Source of the DNA: Microglena sp. YARC
Taxonomy: Eukaryota > Chlorophyta > Chlorophyceae > Chlamydomonadales > Chlamydomonadaceae
Length of the DNA: 64,000 nucleotides
NCBI GenBank assembly: GCA_022414725.1
Contig: CM039462.1
Location: 129,168,363 to 129,232,362 of the forward strand
Direction of reading: 5' to 3'
The notes beneath the pieces were generated by a model. That model saw only the letters and a program-made list of their open reading frames with translations. It searched no databases and was not told the DNA's origin. Below, one piece after another: positions 20,528-33,120 of the stretch (positions are counted from its first letter, which is position 1; each line of letters starts with the position of its first letter). A program made the position numbers and the translations under genes.

Positions 20528-23500
20528 TCTTAGCTGTAGCTTACACGCACTGAGCTACGGCGGCAGCGGTCGAGCGCGTTGGCGCCTAGAAAAAATTAGC
20601 TTCATATCCGGGAGAAGGCTCCCTCGATTTAAAAAAATTAGCAAGCTTCTACGCTAGGATGGTAGTATGTATTGTCAGCTGTTTGATCGTTAGTGAGATC
20701 TTGCTAAACGTGGGTACGGAATTTTGTTCCCCTGGAGGGTTGTTGCCCAACAAAGCAGTTTAGGAATTGACGCTGCGGACCAGGAATTGACCCTGCTGCG
20801 GGCTGCATTCGCTGTGTCAAGATAGGCTGGACCGGGCTGGACGCAGGTTTAGCCTGGACGCGGATTCAGACAGGTAGACAAATCTTCGGTGCCATGCTGG
20901 TCAATGGCGAATCGCGTAAGTAAGCACCAGGTGAGGGGCCAGCAGGCCGGCCGGCCGTAGTACGGCCTGGTAAGCACAGCGTGGGCCGGTCGAGTTATCC
21001 CTTGCTTCAGGGCGCGTCATCACTCCCTATGACTCATCAGCATCGGCCTACACTTATACACACATGCCTGGCCCTACATGTACATGTTTACTGCTGCCCC
21101 CATGCGCCCCATGCACCTCGGCCTGCACATACATATATGTATAGACATTATAAGGCTTTGCTTCAATTTTTCTCAAAACTACTCAACACGCTCCCCTACT
21201 GAGCTATCTCCGTCATGCAGGCTGGACTCTCGCCCCCCCATACCCCACATCACTTCTTGGCTAATATGGTACCATCTTCTCCACCATCGACACCACTATT
21301 GTCATATTGTGACCCTTGGCGTTCCCCAACCAAACTCCCTTCTCTACTTCGCTCCCTCCATGTTCATGCTGTCCACGTTGCCCACTCCATCATTGTAACC
21401 CGTCGTCGTTTGGAATGCTCCTTCACCTGATCGTACCTCTCCGCGTATAACCCGACACGACCTGTATTGTCCTGCTGGTGCGGTCCTGGTACTGCTGTAC
21501 CAAGTTCCGCTTTCTTAAGCCACTCCTACAGGCGTTCATCTTTCTTTCTTTCTTACAGACACATTTGAAAATGCATACGCCTTGCCCCGGGCATGAGCTT
21601 GAAGGAACCTTCTCACTCGCATGCACGGGAGATTCTGGAGAGTGGTTACTATGATGAGTTTTGGTTTTGCAGACCGCTACTGCGCCTGAGCTTGTACTAC
21701 CGCGACATGACGGAGGGATGTTTTCTACCTCTTCTTAGGCGACAGGTCAGGAATTTGGGGGCCTAACACAAACACACACACTAAATGTATACCCCTGAAT
21801 GCCTACTGCTGCCCCCATGAGCTGCAACCGTTTCGTTGAAGCTCTTCCTATCATGGTTAGACAAGTCCCTTTGGCCTACTTTGTCTATCCCTGGACTATA
21901 ACAACTATATATATCCACCCGCCCGCCCACCCACCCACCCATACCCAACTGCATACCTGATACATGTATACTGCTGCCTCCATGCGCCTGGGCGTATACA
22001 CGCACACACGCACACGCGCACGTACACACTACTGCCTACCCCATACATGTCTACCCCTGCATGCCTGCTGCTGTCCCTATGAGCCTCATGTACACCCACC
22101 CACGGCTAATTTTTCTACTATGTGGGTGTTTTGGGTAGAGTAGATGTACGTGGATGACGACCAAGGTAGAAAACTTATAGGAAGGCGTGTATGAGGGTAT
22201 GGTACTAACCATTGTTGGCGGGGCCCCTCCTCCTGGGGGGCTGTAGCCCCCAGATTCACCCAGTTGTCCGTTTGTGCATCCGACCCCCACCCCCCCCCTC
22301 CCCTCCCTGAGACAAACCCTGAGACGAAAACCAACTGTTTCGTAACTAACTGGCTTCGGTCCACTCCATTCCGCTGCCACCTGTCGTTCCAATAGCCAGC
22401 ACTCTCGGCCAATTTTCCGAACCGCTTGTGACGCTGCCTATGACATGTTTTTACTAAGAGATCATTCTATAATTACATCATATCTCTCAATAATCAAACT
22501 TTTTCTTATTATGGTCACTTTTAATGGTCACTTTAATTCTAATGCTGAACTGATGTTTTCTACCCTCTATGGAATACACATAACTACACAAGAGAACACA
22601 GTCTGGCAGTAGTGGTTCATATTATTGTTTTTGGCGGAGTTCCAATCCGTTGCTACCTGTTGTTCCTGCCTGTCATTCCGTTGCCAAAATGCCAACGCAC
22701 TCTGCCAATTTTCCGCGTTGCTGGCGACGATGCATAGGACTTGTCAGTTAGTGTGACCACCAGTATCACGCATTAAACTCGCATGCCGATGTGGCACAAT
22801 ATTTCCTGTTATTCTGATTCAGGTGGCTGCCGAAATGATTATTATTTATGTAGCTGCCTGGCTGCAAAACATTAAAACATGTTGGAAATGTCACACAACA
22901 CACACTCTCTGGTGGTGGACCTAAGCTCTCTAGAGTTGCTTCATGTTAATTGCTGCGTCCTTTTCTCAGCATGGAACTTGGTGTAGCCAGTTAGCTGCAA
23001 GAGCTGCTCTTTAGTGTTTACAGCAGCCTCGACGGGGAAGGGGTTGAGGTCTTTGATAGGGACTTACTTCTTCATATCCACAAGGCAGAACATGCACCAC
23101 CACCACCACCACCACCACCACCACCACCACCACCACCCACCACCCACCCACTGACCCACCCACGCACCCACAACCGGCGTGACTTGAGGAAGCTATCCGG
23201 ACTGGAGGGGTCCTCGGACAATACCAGTTTTTTCTGCGCCACCCGGGCTGGCGGATAAGGGATAAGCACGAACCTAATATGCGTAGGGATGGACCGGTAT
23301 AGAAGGGCATAATGAGACAGACTCTCCGCGACAGAGCTCTCTCGTCATCCCGCAGTACAGCCGTACAGGTCACACTTCTATCTTTCACCCCCTTGCTCTC
23401 CTCACGCTACGCATCTGTCCTTGGCGTTCTGTTTTCTTTTGCTCGAGCCTCCCCTTCCATGATTTCCCGACCCGTCACCATGCGCTCCACCGCATCAAAT

Positions 23501-24689
23501 GCCCATTGGCCTGGCGCAGCGCAGCAGCGACCCAGTCGCATCAGCAGCAGCAACAGCGACACACAGTCAAGGAGACGCGCAACCTTATCCCGAGGTACCT
23601 CAACCGAAGCCGATGGCTGCGACTACACTCCCAATGTGAGTGACATGCTGCGCGATGTGACGTGGCACGTCACAACCCCACCCCCAACCCGGATGTTGTG
23701 GTGTGGGTTTGCCTTGTGTCAAATCATGGGCCTGTCCATGATGCTGGTGGTGGTAGTGGAGGTGGTAGTGATGAGGATAATGATGGAGGTGGTGGTGGTG
23801 GTGGTGGTGATGATGATGATGAGGATGATGATGAGGATGGTGATGAGGATGGTGATGAAATGGAATAATTAAATAAGTAGGTTTAATAAAAGGGACTTGC
23901 GCAACATTGAAGAGGCAGACTATTATCTTCAAACACCAATTTTGAAAATTGAAAGTAGTACGCCATGTCACAGGCGTGAGATTGAGGGAACCCTCCCGTT
24001 TGCATGCACGTGTACGTACTGGAGAATAGCTACCATGTTGGGTTTATTTGGTTTCGTAGACCCTCTGCGCCTGAGCTTGGACTACCGCGTGACACCACGG
24101 AGGGAAGTTCTCTACCTTTTCCAAGGCGGCAAATCTGAGATTTGTGAACCTGGCCACGCCTCGAACATCAGAACGTTTCAAACACCAAATTCTTCGTTAC
24201 ATTACATTGTTATTGACAGGCCATTGTTGGCCCTAGACAAGCCCGCTCCACAACATTCAGGAGGGGTCCTCCAACAAATCCTCAGAAAAAGAAAGGCAAT
24301 ATTGCAGCAAGCAAGCATCATTATGAGCACTAATTCCATATATTTTTATATTGCTTTGTATGCAGTTGTATGAGACTCACAGGGAGGAGTGAGGGAGGGG
24401 GTACGGTGTACAGAGCATCAGGGTATGTACAGTAAGGGGGATGGAGGTGCGTAGGTGTTTAGGTGAGAAGGCAAGTATGTTCTTTCACTAGGTTCTGCGC
24501 AGTGTATGCTTTCACCACCACCACCCATACCCCCCCACCCCACCACCCCACCACCCCACCCCCACCACCCCACCACCCCACCACCAGAACTACAACCAGC
24601 ACCACCATTACCATATATATATGTATATTGCTTGGTATGAGACAGTTCTTTCACTAGGTTCTGCGCAGTGTATGCTTTCTTAGTGGTTG
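20528..24689. other. intergenic DNA with dispersed and simple repeats
   Basis: No gene is recognised. It holds repeat R3 copies inverted at about 22240-22445 and 22630-22755, a diverged repeat pair at 21560-21760 and 23930-24160 (both with CTGCGCCTGAGCTTG-ACTACCGCG), (CCA)n at 23095-23140, (GGT)n/(GAT)n at 23740-23862, C-rich CCACCCCA units at 24520-24585 and a doubled TTCTTTCACTAGGTTCTGCG (24480 and 24646). A 71-codon minus-strand open frame at 23407-23622 has ordinary amino-acid balance but no family I know. Confidence 0.5.
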
Positions 24690-25290
24690 GCATCCTGAAT
24701 GAATCTAGCTACATCATGTTGGTGCAGTGTATGCTTTCTAAGTGGTTGGCATTCTAAATGAATCTAGCTACATCATGTATGCTTTCTTAGTGGTTGGCAT
24801 TCTAAATGAATCTAGCTACATCATGTGTGTCTGCTTTCTTAGTGGTTGGCGTTCTAAATGAATCTAGCTACATCATGTAGGTGCCGTGTATGCTTTCTCA
24901 GTGGTTGGCTTTCTAAATGAATCTAGCTACATCTTGTAGGTGCCGTGTATGCTTTCTTAGTGGTTGGCATTCTAAATGAATCTAGCTACATCTTGTAGGT
25001 GCAGTGTATGCTTTCTTAGTGGTTGGCATTCTAAATGAATCTAGCTACATCTTGTAGGTGCCGTGTATGCTTTCTTAGTGGTTGGCATTCTAAATGAATC
25101 TAGCTACATCTTGTAGGTGCCGTGTATGCTTTCTTAGTGGTTGGCATTCTAAATGAATCTAGCTACATCTTGTAGGTGCCGTGTATGCTTTCTTAGTGGT
25201 TGGCATTCTAAATGAATCTAGCTACATCTTGTAGGTGCCGTGTATGCTTTCTTAGTGGTTGGCATTCTAAATGAATCTAGCTACATCATG
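24690..25290 (+). repeat. 59-bp tandem array
   Basis: About ten units of GTGTATGCTTTCTTAGTGGT, TGGCATTCTAAATGAATCTA and GCTACATCTTGTAGGTGCC; 59-bp spacing is exact in the central units. Confidence 0.95.
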
Positions 25291-25679
25291 TACGTGGTTG
25301 ATGTCAATGTGAACAAGCGATCCATGCTTGTGGCTAGTGCCATTCGTGTAGGTGGTTGGTGTCACAGGGAGTCAACCCTCCATGCTTGTGGCTGGTGCCA
25401 TTCGTGTGGGTGGTTAATGTCAATGTGAACAAGCGCCCCATGCTTGTGGCTGGTGCCATTCGTGTGGGTGGTTGATGTCAATGTGATCAAGCGCTCCATG
25501 CTTGTGGCCGGTGCCGTTCGTGTGGGTGGTTGATGTCAATGTGAACAAGCGCTCCATGCTTGTGGCTGGTGCCATTCGTGTGGGTGGTTGATGTCAATGT
25601 GAACAAGCGCTCCATGCTTGTGGCTGGTTCCATTCGTGTGGGTAAGTTATGTCACAGGAGAAAACGCTCCATGCTTGTG
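25291..25679 (+). repeat. 56-bp tandem array
   Basis: About seven units of GTGGGTGGTTGATGTCAATG, TGAACAAGCGCTCCATGCTT and GTGGCTGGTGCCATTC. It follows the 59-bp array and passes directly into the 60-bp satellite; both contain a GTGCCA core. Confidence 0.95.
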
Positions 25680-28600
25680 GCTGGTGCCACGCTGGCAGTG
25701 CTGCCTGTGGTTGAGATTGGGATTGCCTGATGCCACCCTGGCGTGACCAAACTGGCGTGCCACCTTAGGGTGGTGCTTCCCTGTGGCTGAGATTGGTGAT
25801 TGCCTGATGCCACCCTGGCGTGCCAATGCTTCCTGTGGCTGAGATGGTGCTTGCCTGATGCCACTGCTTGCCACTTGGGTGTGCTTCCTGTGGGAGATGT
25901 GGATTGCTGATGACTCTGGCGTGCCATGCTTCTGTGGCTGAGAAAGTGATGCCTGATTGACCTGGCGTGCCACTCCTGGCGTGCCACCTTGGGTGGTGCT
26001 TCCTGTGGCTGAGATGGTGATTGCCTGATGCCACCCTGGCGTGCCACCTGGGTGGTGCTTCCTGTGGCTGAGATGGTGATTGCCTGATGCCACCCTGGCG
26101 TGCCACCTCTGGCGTCCACCTTGGGTGGTGCTTCCTGTGTCCTGAGATGGTGATTGCCTCGATGCCACCGGCTGGCGTGCCACCTTGGGTTGGTCTTCCT
26201 GTGGCTGAGATGGTGTGCGTGTCGCTTCCACCTTGGGGTGGTGAATGAGCTGAGATGGTGCATTGACCTGATGCCACCCTGTGCCAGGTGGTGCATCCTG
26301 TGCTGAGATGGTGTTACTGCCTGATGCCAGTCTGGCGTGCCACCTTGGGTGGTGCTTCCTGTGGCTGAGATGGTGATTGCCTGATGCCACCCTGGCGTGC
26401 CAGATATCTGAGATCGTGATTGCCTGATACCACCCTGGCGTGCCACCGTGCTAAGATGGTGATTGCCTGATGCCACCCTGGCGTGCCACCATTGCGGTGC
26501 TTCTGTGGGCTGAGATTGGTGATTGCCTGATGCAACCCTGGCGTGACATGGCTGAGATGGTTGGCCTGATGCCATGACCACTCTGGCGTGCCACCTGATC
26601 CTGCTGTCTGAGCATGTTGATTAGCGTGATCGCCAACCCTGGAGCTTCCCTAGTCGGCTGAGAAAATGGTGATGAAATGCCTGGCTTGCCAGAGGTTCGG
26701 TGGTGGCCATTCTGTGGTCGAGATGGCTCCGATCTCAGGCCACACTTCCTGACCGTGGCTAGCATGCCACCCTAGGGTGGTTTGGGCACTGTCCTCAGGC
26801 CTGATGATGGTCTAGACGCAAGGAATGTCTGACCTGATGTGGCGTGCACCATTGGGTGGTGCTTCCTGTGGCTGAGATGGCTGATTGCCTGATGCCACCC
26901 TGGCGTGACACCTTGGGTGGTGCTCTGATGTCTGGTATGGTGATTGCCTGAGTGCACCTGGCGTGCCACTCGGCGTGCACCTGTTGGGTGTGCTTCCTCT
27001 GTTGAGATGTGTGATAGCCTGAATGCCACCACGCCCAACCCTGGTGCGCCACCTTGGGTGGTCGCTTGGGCTGGTGTGCGTGATTGGCGACTGATGGCAC
27101 CTGCGCGTGCCACTTGGGGTGGTGCATTGTGTCTGATGGTGATTGCCTGATGCCATCCTGACCGCGGTGGTGTGCCAAACGTGGTACCTTGGTGCTGTGC
27201 TTCCTGTGGCTGAGATTGTCTGATTGGGCCTGATGCCACCCTGGCGTGCCACGTTGGGTGGTTGCTTCCTGTGGCTGAATGGTGAACCCTGATGAGCCAG
27301 CCGCTGGCTGAACCTTGGGGTGATGCTATACCATGGCTGAGTGCGGTGATTGAGCTGATGCACCCTGGGCAGGGCCATTGATGTACGCACCTTGGTGGTG
27401 AGCTTCCTCTGTGTCTGAGGATGTTGATAGCCTCTGATGCGACACTGGCGGTGCCACCTTGGTGGTGCTTCCTGTGTCTGAGACTCTGTTGCGTGCCACT
27501 TGGGTAACGTAGCACAACTGTTGAGCGGATGACCTTGCCTGATGCCAACCCAACTGGCGTGCCACCTTGGTTGCTTCCCTGCAATTGCCTGGCCCTGGCG
27601 TGCCATCTTGGGTGGTGCATCCTGTGGCTGAGATGGTGCTTTCCTGTGGTCCGGGATTGTGATTGCCTGCACTCTGGCGTGCAGTTGGTGATTGCTGATG
27701 GCCACCCTCCAGCCACCTTGGTGGTGCTTCTGTGTCTGAGATGTGATTGGCCTGATGCCACCCTGGCGTGCCCTTGGGTGGTGCTTTCCTGTGGCTGAAG
27801 ATGGTGATTGCCCTGATGCCACCCGGCCCACCCGTTGCCAGGGTTGGCATCAAAAGGCAATCACCATCTTAGCCACAGGAAAGCGGGTGCAACCACCCAA
27901 GGTGCACGCCAGGGTGGTCAGGCAATCACCATCTGGGAAGCCCCTCGCGCACCGTGCCCACCTCAAAGTGGTTCTACCGTGTTGTGTGTAATGAAAAACA
28001 TTCCATCTGAGATGGTGATTGCCTATGATGCCACCTGGTGCTGACCACCCTGGTCAGAGATGGGATTGCTGAATTTGTGCCAGCAATCTCTGAATGGTGA
28101 CCGTGTGCCACCCTGGCGGTGCCACCCATTGGGTGGGTGTCCTGTGGTGTGGCGATGAGATGGTGATTGCCTGATGCCACCCTGGCGGTGCGTGGTGCTT
28201 CACCTTGGCCCATGTGGATGCCGCAACACCCTGAAGCCACCTGTCTGGGCTTATGGTGATTGCCTTGCCACCCTGTGGCCGTGCCACTGGGGTGGTGCTT
28301 TCAGTGTAAGGATGCGTGCCCCCTTGGCCTGATGCCACATGAGTGGCCCCGCAGCCACCTTGGGTTGGTGCTTCTTGTCTGCTGAGCCGCCTGATTGCCA
28401 CCCTGGCGTCACGTGTGTGGCGAGGGCATGTGCCGAGAATGTTGACTCATGTTCCTGACTCCCTACCCTGCGTGACACCTTGGGTGGTGCTGTCCCTGTG
28501 TCTGAGATGGCATGATTGCACTGATGCACCCACCCCCTGGGCGTGCACTCTGGCGTTGCTTCGCGTGTCTGGATGTTGATTGCCTGTGGCCAGCGCTGGT

Positions 28601-31600
28601 GTGCACCTTGGGTGGTGCTTCTGTGGCTGAGATGGTGATTGCCTGATGCCCCCTGGCGTGCCACCTTGGGTGGTGCTTCCTGTGCTTGATAGGTCGGATC
28701 GCCTGATGCCACTCTGGTTTGTGCCACCTTGGGTGGTGCTTCCTGTGGGCTGAGATGGTGATTGCCCGATGCCACCCTGGAAATGCGCACCATTGGGGTG
28801 GTACTTCTGTGGCTGAGATGGTGATTGCCTGATGCACCCTGCGCGTGCACGTTGGGTGGTGGCTTCTGTGGAGGCTGAGATGCGTGATTGCCTGATGCCA
28901 CTGGCGTGCCCACCTTTGGTGGTGCTTCTGTGTCTGAATGTGATTGGCTGATGCCACCCTGGCGGTGGCCACTCTTGGCGGCCACCTTGGGTGGTGCTCC
29001 TGTGGTGAGACTGGTGATTGCCTGATGCCACCTGGTGTGGCCACCTTGGTGGTGGCTTCTGTGCTGAGATGTTGATTGCCTGATTACACCTGGAGTCCCT
29101 GGTGTGCCACCTTGGGTGGTGCTTCCTGTGTCTGAGATGGTGATTGCCTGATGCCACCCTGGCGTAAGCCACGCACTTGGGTGGTGCTTCCTGCCATGGC
29201 TGAGATGCGTGAAGTTGATTGCCTGATGCCGTGACCCTGGCGGTGTGCTATTTACGCTGGAAATACCCTTGGGGGTGGTGCTTCCTGTGGCTGAGATGGT
29301 GATTGCCTGATGCCACCCTGGCGTGCCACCTTGGGTGGTGCTTCCTGTGGCTGAGATGTTCGTGATCAACCCTGGCTGATTGCCACCTGGCGTGCCACCT
29401 TTGGGGTGTGCTTCCTGTGTCTGAGATGGTGATTGCCTGATGCCACCCTGGCGTGCCACTCTGGCGTGCCACCTTGGGTGGTGCTTCCTGTGTCTGAGAT
29501 GGTGATTGCCTGATGCACCTTGCGTGCCTAAACTGGCGTGCCACCTTGGGTGGTGCTTCCTGTGGCTGAGATGTAAGTGATTATTACACCTGATGACACA
29601 CCTCTGTGGCCGTGCCACCTTGGGTGGTGCTTCCTGTGTCTGAGATGGTGATTGCCTGATGCCACCCTGGCGTGCCACCTTGGGTGGTGCTTCCTGTGGC
29701 TGAGATGGTGATTGCCTGATGCCACCCTGGCATGCCACCTTGGTGGTGCTTCTGTGTCTGATATTGGTGATGGCCGATGCCACCCTGGCGTGCCCACTTG
29801 GTGCGTCTTCCTGTGGCTGAGATGTGATTTGCCTGATGCCAACCCGGCGTGCACCTTGGTGGTGCTTCCTGTGTCTGAGATGGTGATTGGCCTGATGCCA
29901 ACCCTGGTGTCACCTTGGGTGGTGGCTTCCTGTGTCCTGGAGATGGTGATTGCCTGATGCACCTTGCGTGCACTCTGGCGTGCCAACCTTGGGCTGGTGC
30001 TTCTGTGTCTGAGATGGTGATTGCTGATGCACCTGGTGTGCACCTTGGGTGGTGGCTAACCTGTGGGCTGGATGGTGATTGGCCTGATGCACCCTGGGCG
30101 TCTGCCACTTGGGTGGTGCCTTCCTGTGTCAGAGAATCGGTGATTGCCTGAATGCCACCTGGCCGTGCCCCCACCTTGGGTGGTGCTTCCTGTGGCTGAG
30201 ATGTTGATTTGCTGATGCCACCCTGGCGTGCCACCTTGGGTGGTGCTTCCTGTGGCTGAGATGGTGATTGCCTGATCCCACACCCTGGCCGTGCCACCTT
30301 TGTGTGCTTCCTGCTGTCCCGGGATTGATGATTGCTGTGCCACTCTGGCTTCCACCTTGGGTGTGCTTCCTGTGGCTGAGATGGTGATTGCCTGATGCAC
30401 CCTGGCATGCCACCTTGGTGGTTGCTTCCTGTGTCTGAGATGGTGAATTGCTGATGCCACCCTGACGTGCCACCTTGGGTGTGCTCCTGTGTCTGATATG
30501 GTGATTGCCTGATGCCACCCTGGCGTGCCACCTTGGGTGGTGCTTCCTGTGTCTGAGATGGTGATTGCCTATGCCACCCTGGCGTGACCACTCTGGCGTG
30601 CCACTTGGGTTGGTCTTCGTGGGCTGAGATGGTGATTGCCTTGAGCCACCCTGGATGTGCCACTTGGCGGTGTGCTTCCTGTGGCTGAGATGGTGATTGC
30701 CTGATTACACCTTGGCGTGCGACTGTGGCGTGCCACCTTGGGTGGTGCTTCCTGTGTCTGAGATGGTGATTGCCTGATGCCACCCTGGCGTGCCACCTTG
30801 GGGTGCTTCCTGTGGTCTGAGATGGTGATTGCCTGATGCCACCCTGGCGTGCCACCTTGGGTGGTGCTTCCTGTGTCCGGGATTATGATTGCCTGATGCC
30901 ACTCTGGCGTGCAAACCTCGGGAATGTGGCTCCTGTGCTTAAGATGGTGAATTGCCTGATTGACCCTGGCGTGCCCCGTGGGTGAGTGCTCCATGTGCTG
31001 AGATGGTGATTGCCTGATGCCACCTCGTGCCACCTTGGGGTGTGCTTCCTGTGTCCGGGATCTGGTCGAATTGCACTGATTGCCACTCTGGCGTGCCACC
31101 TTGGGTGGGTGCTTCCTGTGGCTGAGATGGTGATTGCCTGATGCCACCCTGGTGTGCCACCTTGGGTGGTGCTTCCTGTGGCTGAGATGGTGATTGCCTG
31201 ATGCCACCCTGGACGGCCACCTTGGGGTGGTTGCTTTCCTGTGTCTGAGATGTGATTGCCCTGAATGCCACCGGTTGCGGTACGCCACCTTGGGTGGTGC
31301 TTCCTGTGTCTGAGATGGTGATTGCCTGATGCCACCCTGGCGTGCCACTCTGGCGTGCCACCTTGGGTGTGGTGCTTCCTGTGTCTGAGATGCGTGATTG
31401 CCTTTGATTGCCACCCTGGTGTGCCACCTTGGGTGGTGCTTCCTGTGGCTGAGATGGTGATTGCCTGATGCCACCCTGGCGTGCCACCTTGGGTGGTGCT
31501 TCCTGTGTCTGAGATGGTGATGCCTGATGCACCCTGGCGTGCCACTTGGCGTGGTGCTTCCTGTGGCTGAGATGGTTGATTGCTGATGGCCACCCCTTGT

Positions 31601-31740
31601 GTGCCACGCTTGGGTGGTGCTTCATGTGGCTGAGATGGTGATGCCTCATGCCCACCCTGGACGGCCACCTTGGGGTGGTTGCTTTCCTGTGTCTGAGATG
31701 TGATTGCCCTGAATGCCACCGGTTGCGGTACGCGGAAGGA
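25680..31740 (+). repeat. 60-bp satellite array, ~6 kb
   Basis: Consensus unit TGCCACCTTGGGTGGTGCTT, CCTGTGGCTGAGATGGTGAT, TGCCTGATGCCACCCTGGCG (60 bp), about 100 copies. Some stretches (29280-29350, 30720-30880) are near perfect; others (26560-28600) are riddled with one-base indels. An inverted stretch lies at about 27840-27945. About 76 bp with shared private variants occur at 31209-31284 and 31657-31733. Because 60 is divisible by 3, long minus-strand frames exist; I do not regard them as genes. Confidence 0.95.
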
Positions 31741-31753
31741 GACTAGCTTAACA

Positions 31754-32753
31754 NNNNNNNNNNNNNNNNNNNNNNNNNNNNNNNNNNNNNNNNNNNNNNN
31801 NNNNNNNNNNNNNNNNNNNNNNNNNNNNNNNNNNNNNNNNNNNNNNNNNNNNNNNNNNNNNNNNNNNNNNNNNNNNNNNNNNNNNNNNNNNNNNNNNNNN
31901 NNNNNNNNNNNNNNNNNNNNNNNNNNNNNNNNNNNNNNNNNNNNNNNNNNNNNNNNNNNNNNNNNNNNNNNNNNNNNNNNNNNNNNNNNNNNNNNNNNNN
32001 NNNNNNNNNNNNNNNNNNNNNNNNNNNNNNNNNNNNNNNNNNNNNNNNNNNNNNNNNNNNNNNNNNNNNNNNNNNNNNNNNNNNNNNNNNNNNNNNNNNN
32101 NNNNNNNNNNNNNNNNNNNNNNNNNNNNNNNNNNNNNNNNNNNNNNNNNNNNNNNNNNNNNNNNNNNNNNNNNNNNNNNNNNNNNNNNNNNNNNNNNNNN
32201 NNNNNNNNNNNNNNNNNNNNNNNNNNNNNNNNNNNNNNNNNNNNNNNNNNNNNNNNNNNNNNNNNNNNNNNNNNNNNNNNNNNNNNNNNNNNNNNNNNNN
32301 NNNNNNNNNNNNNNNNNNNNNNNNNNNNNNNNNNNNNNNNNNNNNNNNNNNNNNNNNNNNNNNNNNNNNNNNNNNNNNNNNNNNNNNNNNNNNNNNNNNN
32401 NNNNNNNNNNNNNNNNNNNNNNNNNNNNNNNNNNNNNNNNNNNNNNNNNNNNNNNNNNNNNNNNNNNNNNNNNNNNNNNNNNNNNNNNNNNNNNNNNNNN
32501 NNNNNNNNNNNNNNNNNNNNNNNNNNNNNNNNNNNNNNNNNNNNNNNNNNNNNNNNNNNNNNNNNNNNNNNNNNNNNNNNNNNNNNNNNNNNNNNNNNNN
32601 NNNNNNNNNNNNNNNNNNNNNNNNNNNNNNNNNNNNNNNNNNNNNNNNNNNNNNNNNNNNNNNNNNNNNNNNNNNNNNNNNNNNNNNNNNNNNNNNNNNN
32701 NNNNNNNNNNNNNNNNNNNNNNNNNNNNNNNNNNNNNNNNNNNNNNNNNNNNN
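31754..32753. other. scaffold gap, 1000 N
   Basis: Exactly 1000 undetermined bases, so a placeholder of unknown true size. The left side ends in the 60-bp satellite; the right side has no satellite. Confidence 0.99.
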
Positions 32754-33120
32754 GCTACCTAGATAACTAACTAACTAACTTAAGTAATATAAATTTAACA
32801 TTAGGGTTTAACCACCACTCATTTCAACCTTACATAACGAACATGCCAATTCCCTAGTTCATGGTGCATCTTATAATACGTGGCCCACCACGTATTGGCT
32901 GGGCACAAAAACTTTGAGGCCAACTCCTGGTGACATGGTTAAGACCCCCAGCTGGTGTCTATTAAAAAGGCTGGAAGGAAGCAGCAGCTGATTCCGGGCC
33001 TACAAGGTTGGGCAAGTGAGCGGAGAATGCGAGTATAGTCTCAGGAAAAACGAAAATTGGATTTCGAGGTGGGAAGTTGGAAATCAGGATAGATCAGACG
33101 TAGAAACAAAATCTGGGTAC
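32754..33120. other. unassigned sequence right of the gap
   Basis: No gene or repeat recognised. If element B (33121-40025) was complete, its 3' LTR should lie here or in the gap; I see no LTR-like sequence in these bases. Confidence 0.4.

Noticed and set aside
23407..23622. Exon of an unknown gene on the minus strand
   Set aside because: 71 codons open with normal composition, but no start, no clear splice sites, no family, and the opposite strand is equally open.
25652..31719. Several minus-strand proteins of 170-510 residues in the satellite
   Set aside because: All are translations of the 60-bp unit, which stays open because 60 is divisible by three; frames shift at every indel.
31700..32770. 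356-codon frame across the gap
   Set aside because: It consists almost wholly of undetermined bases.
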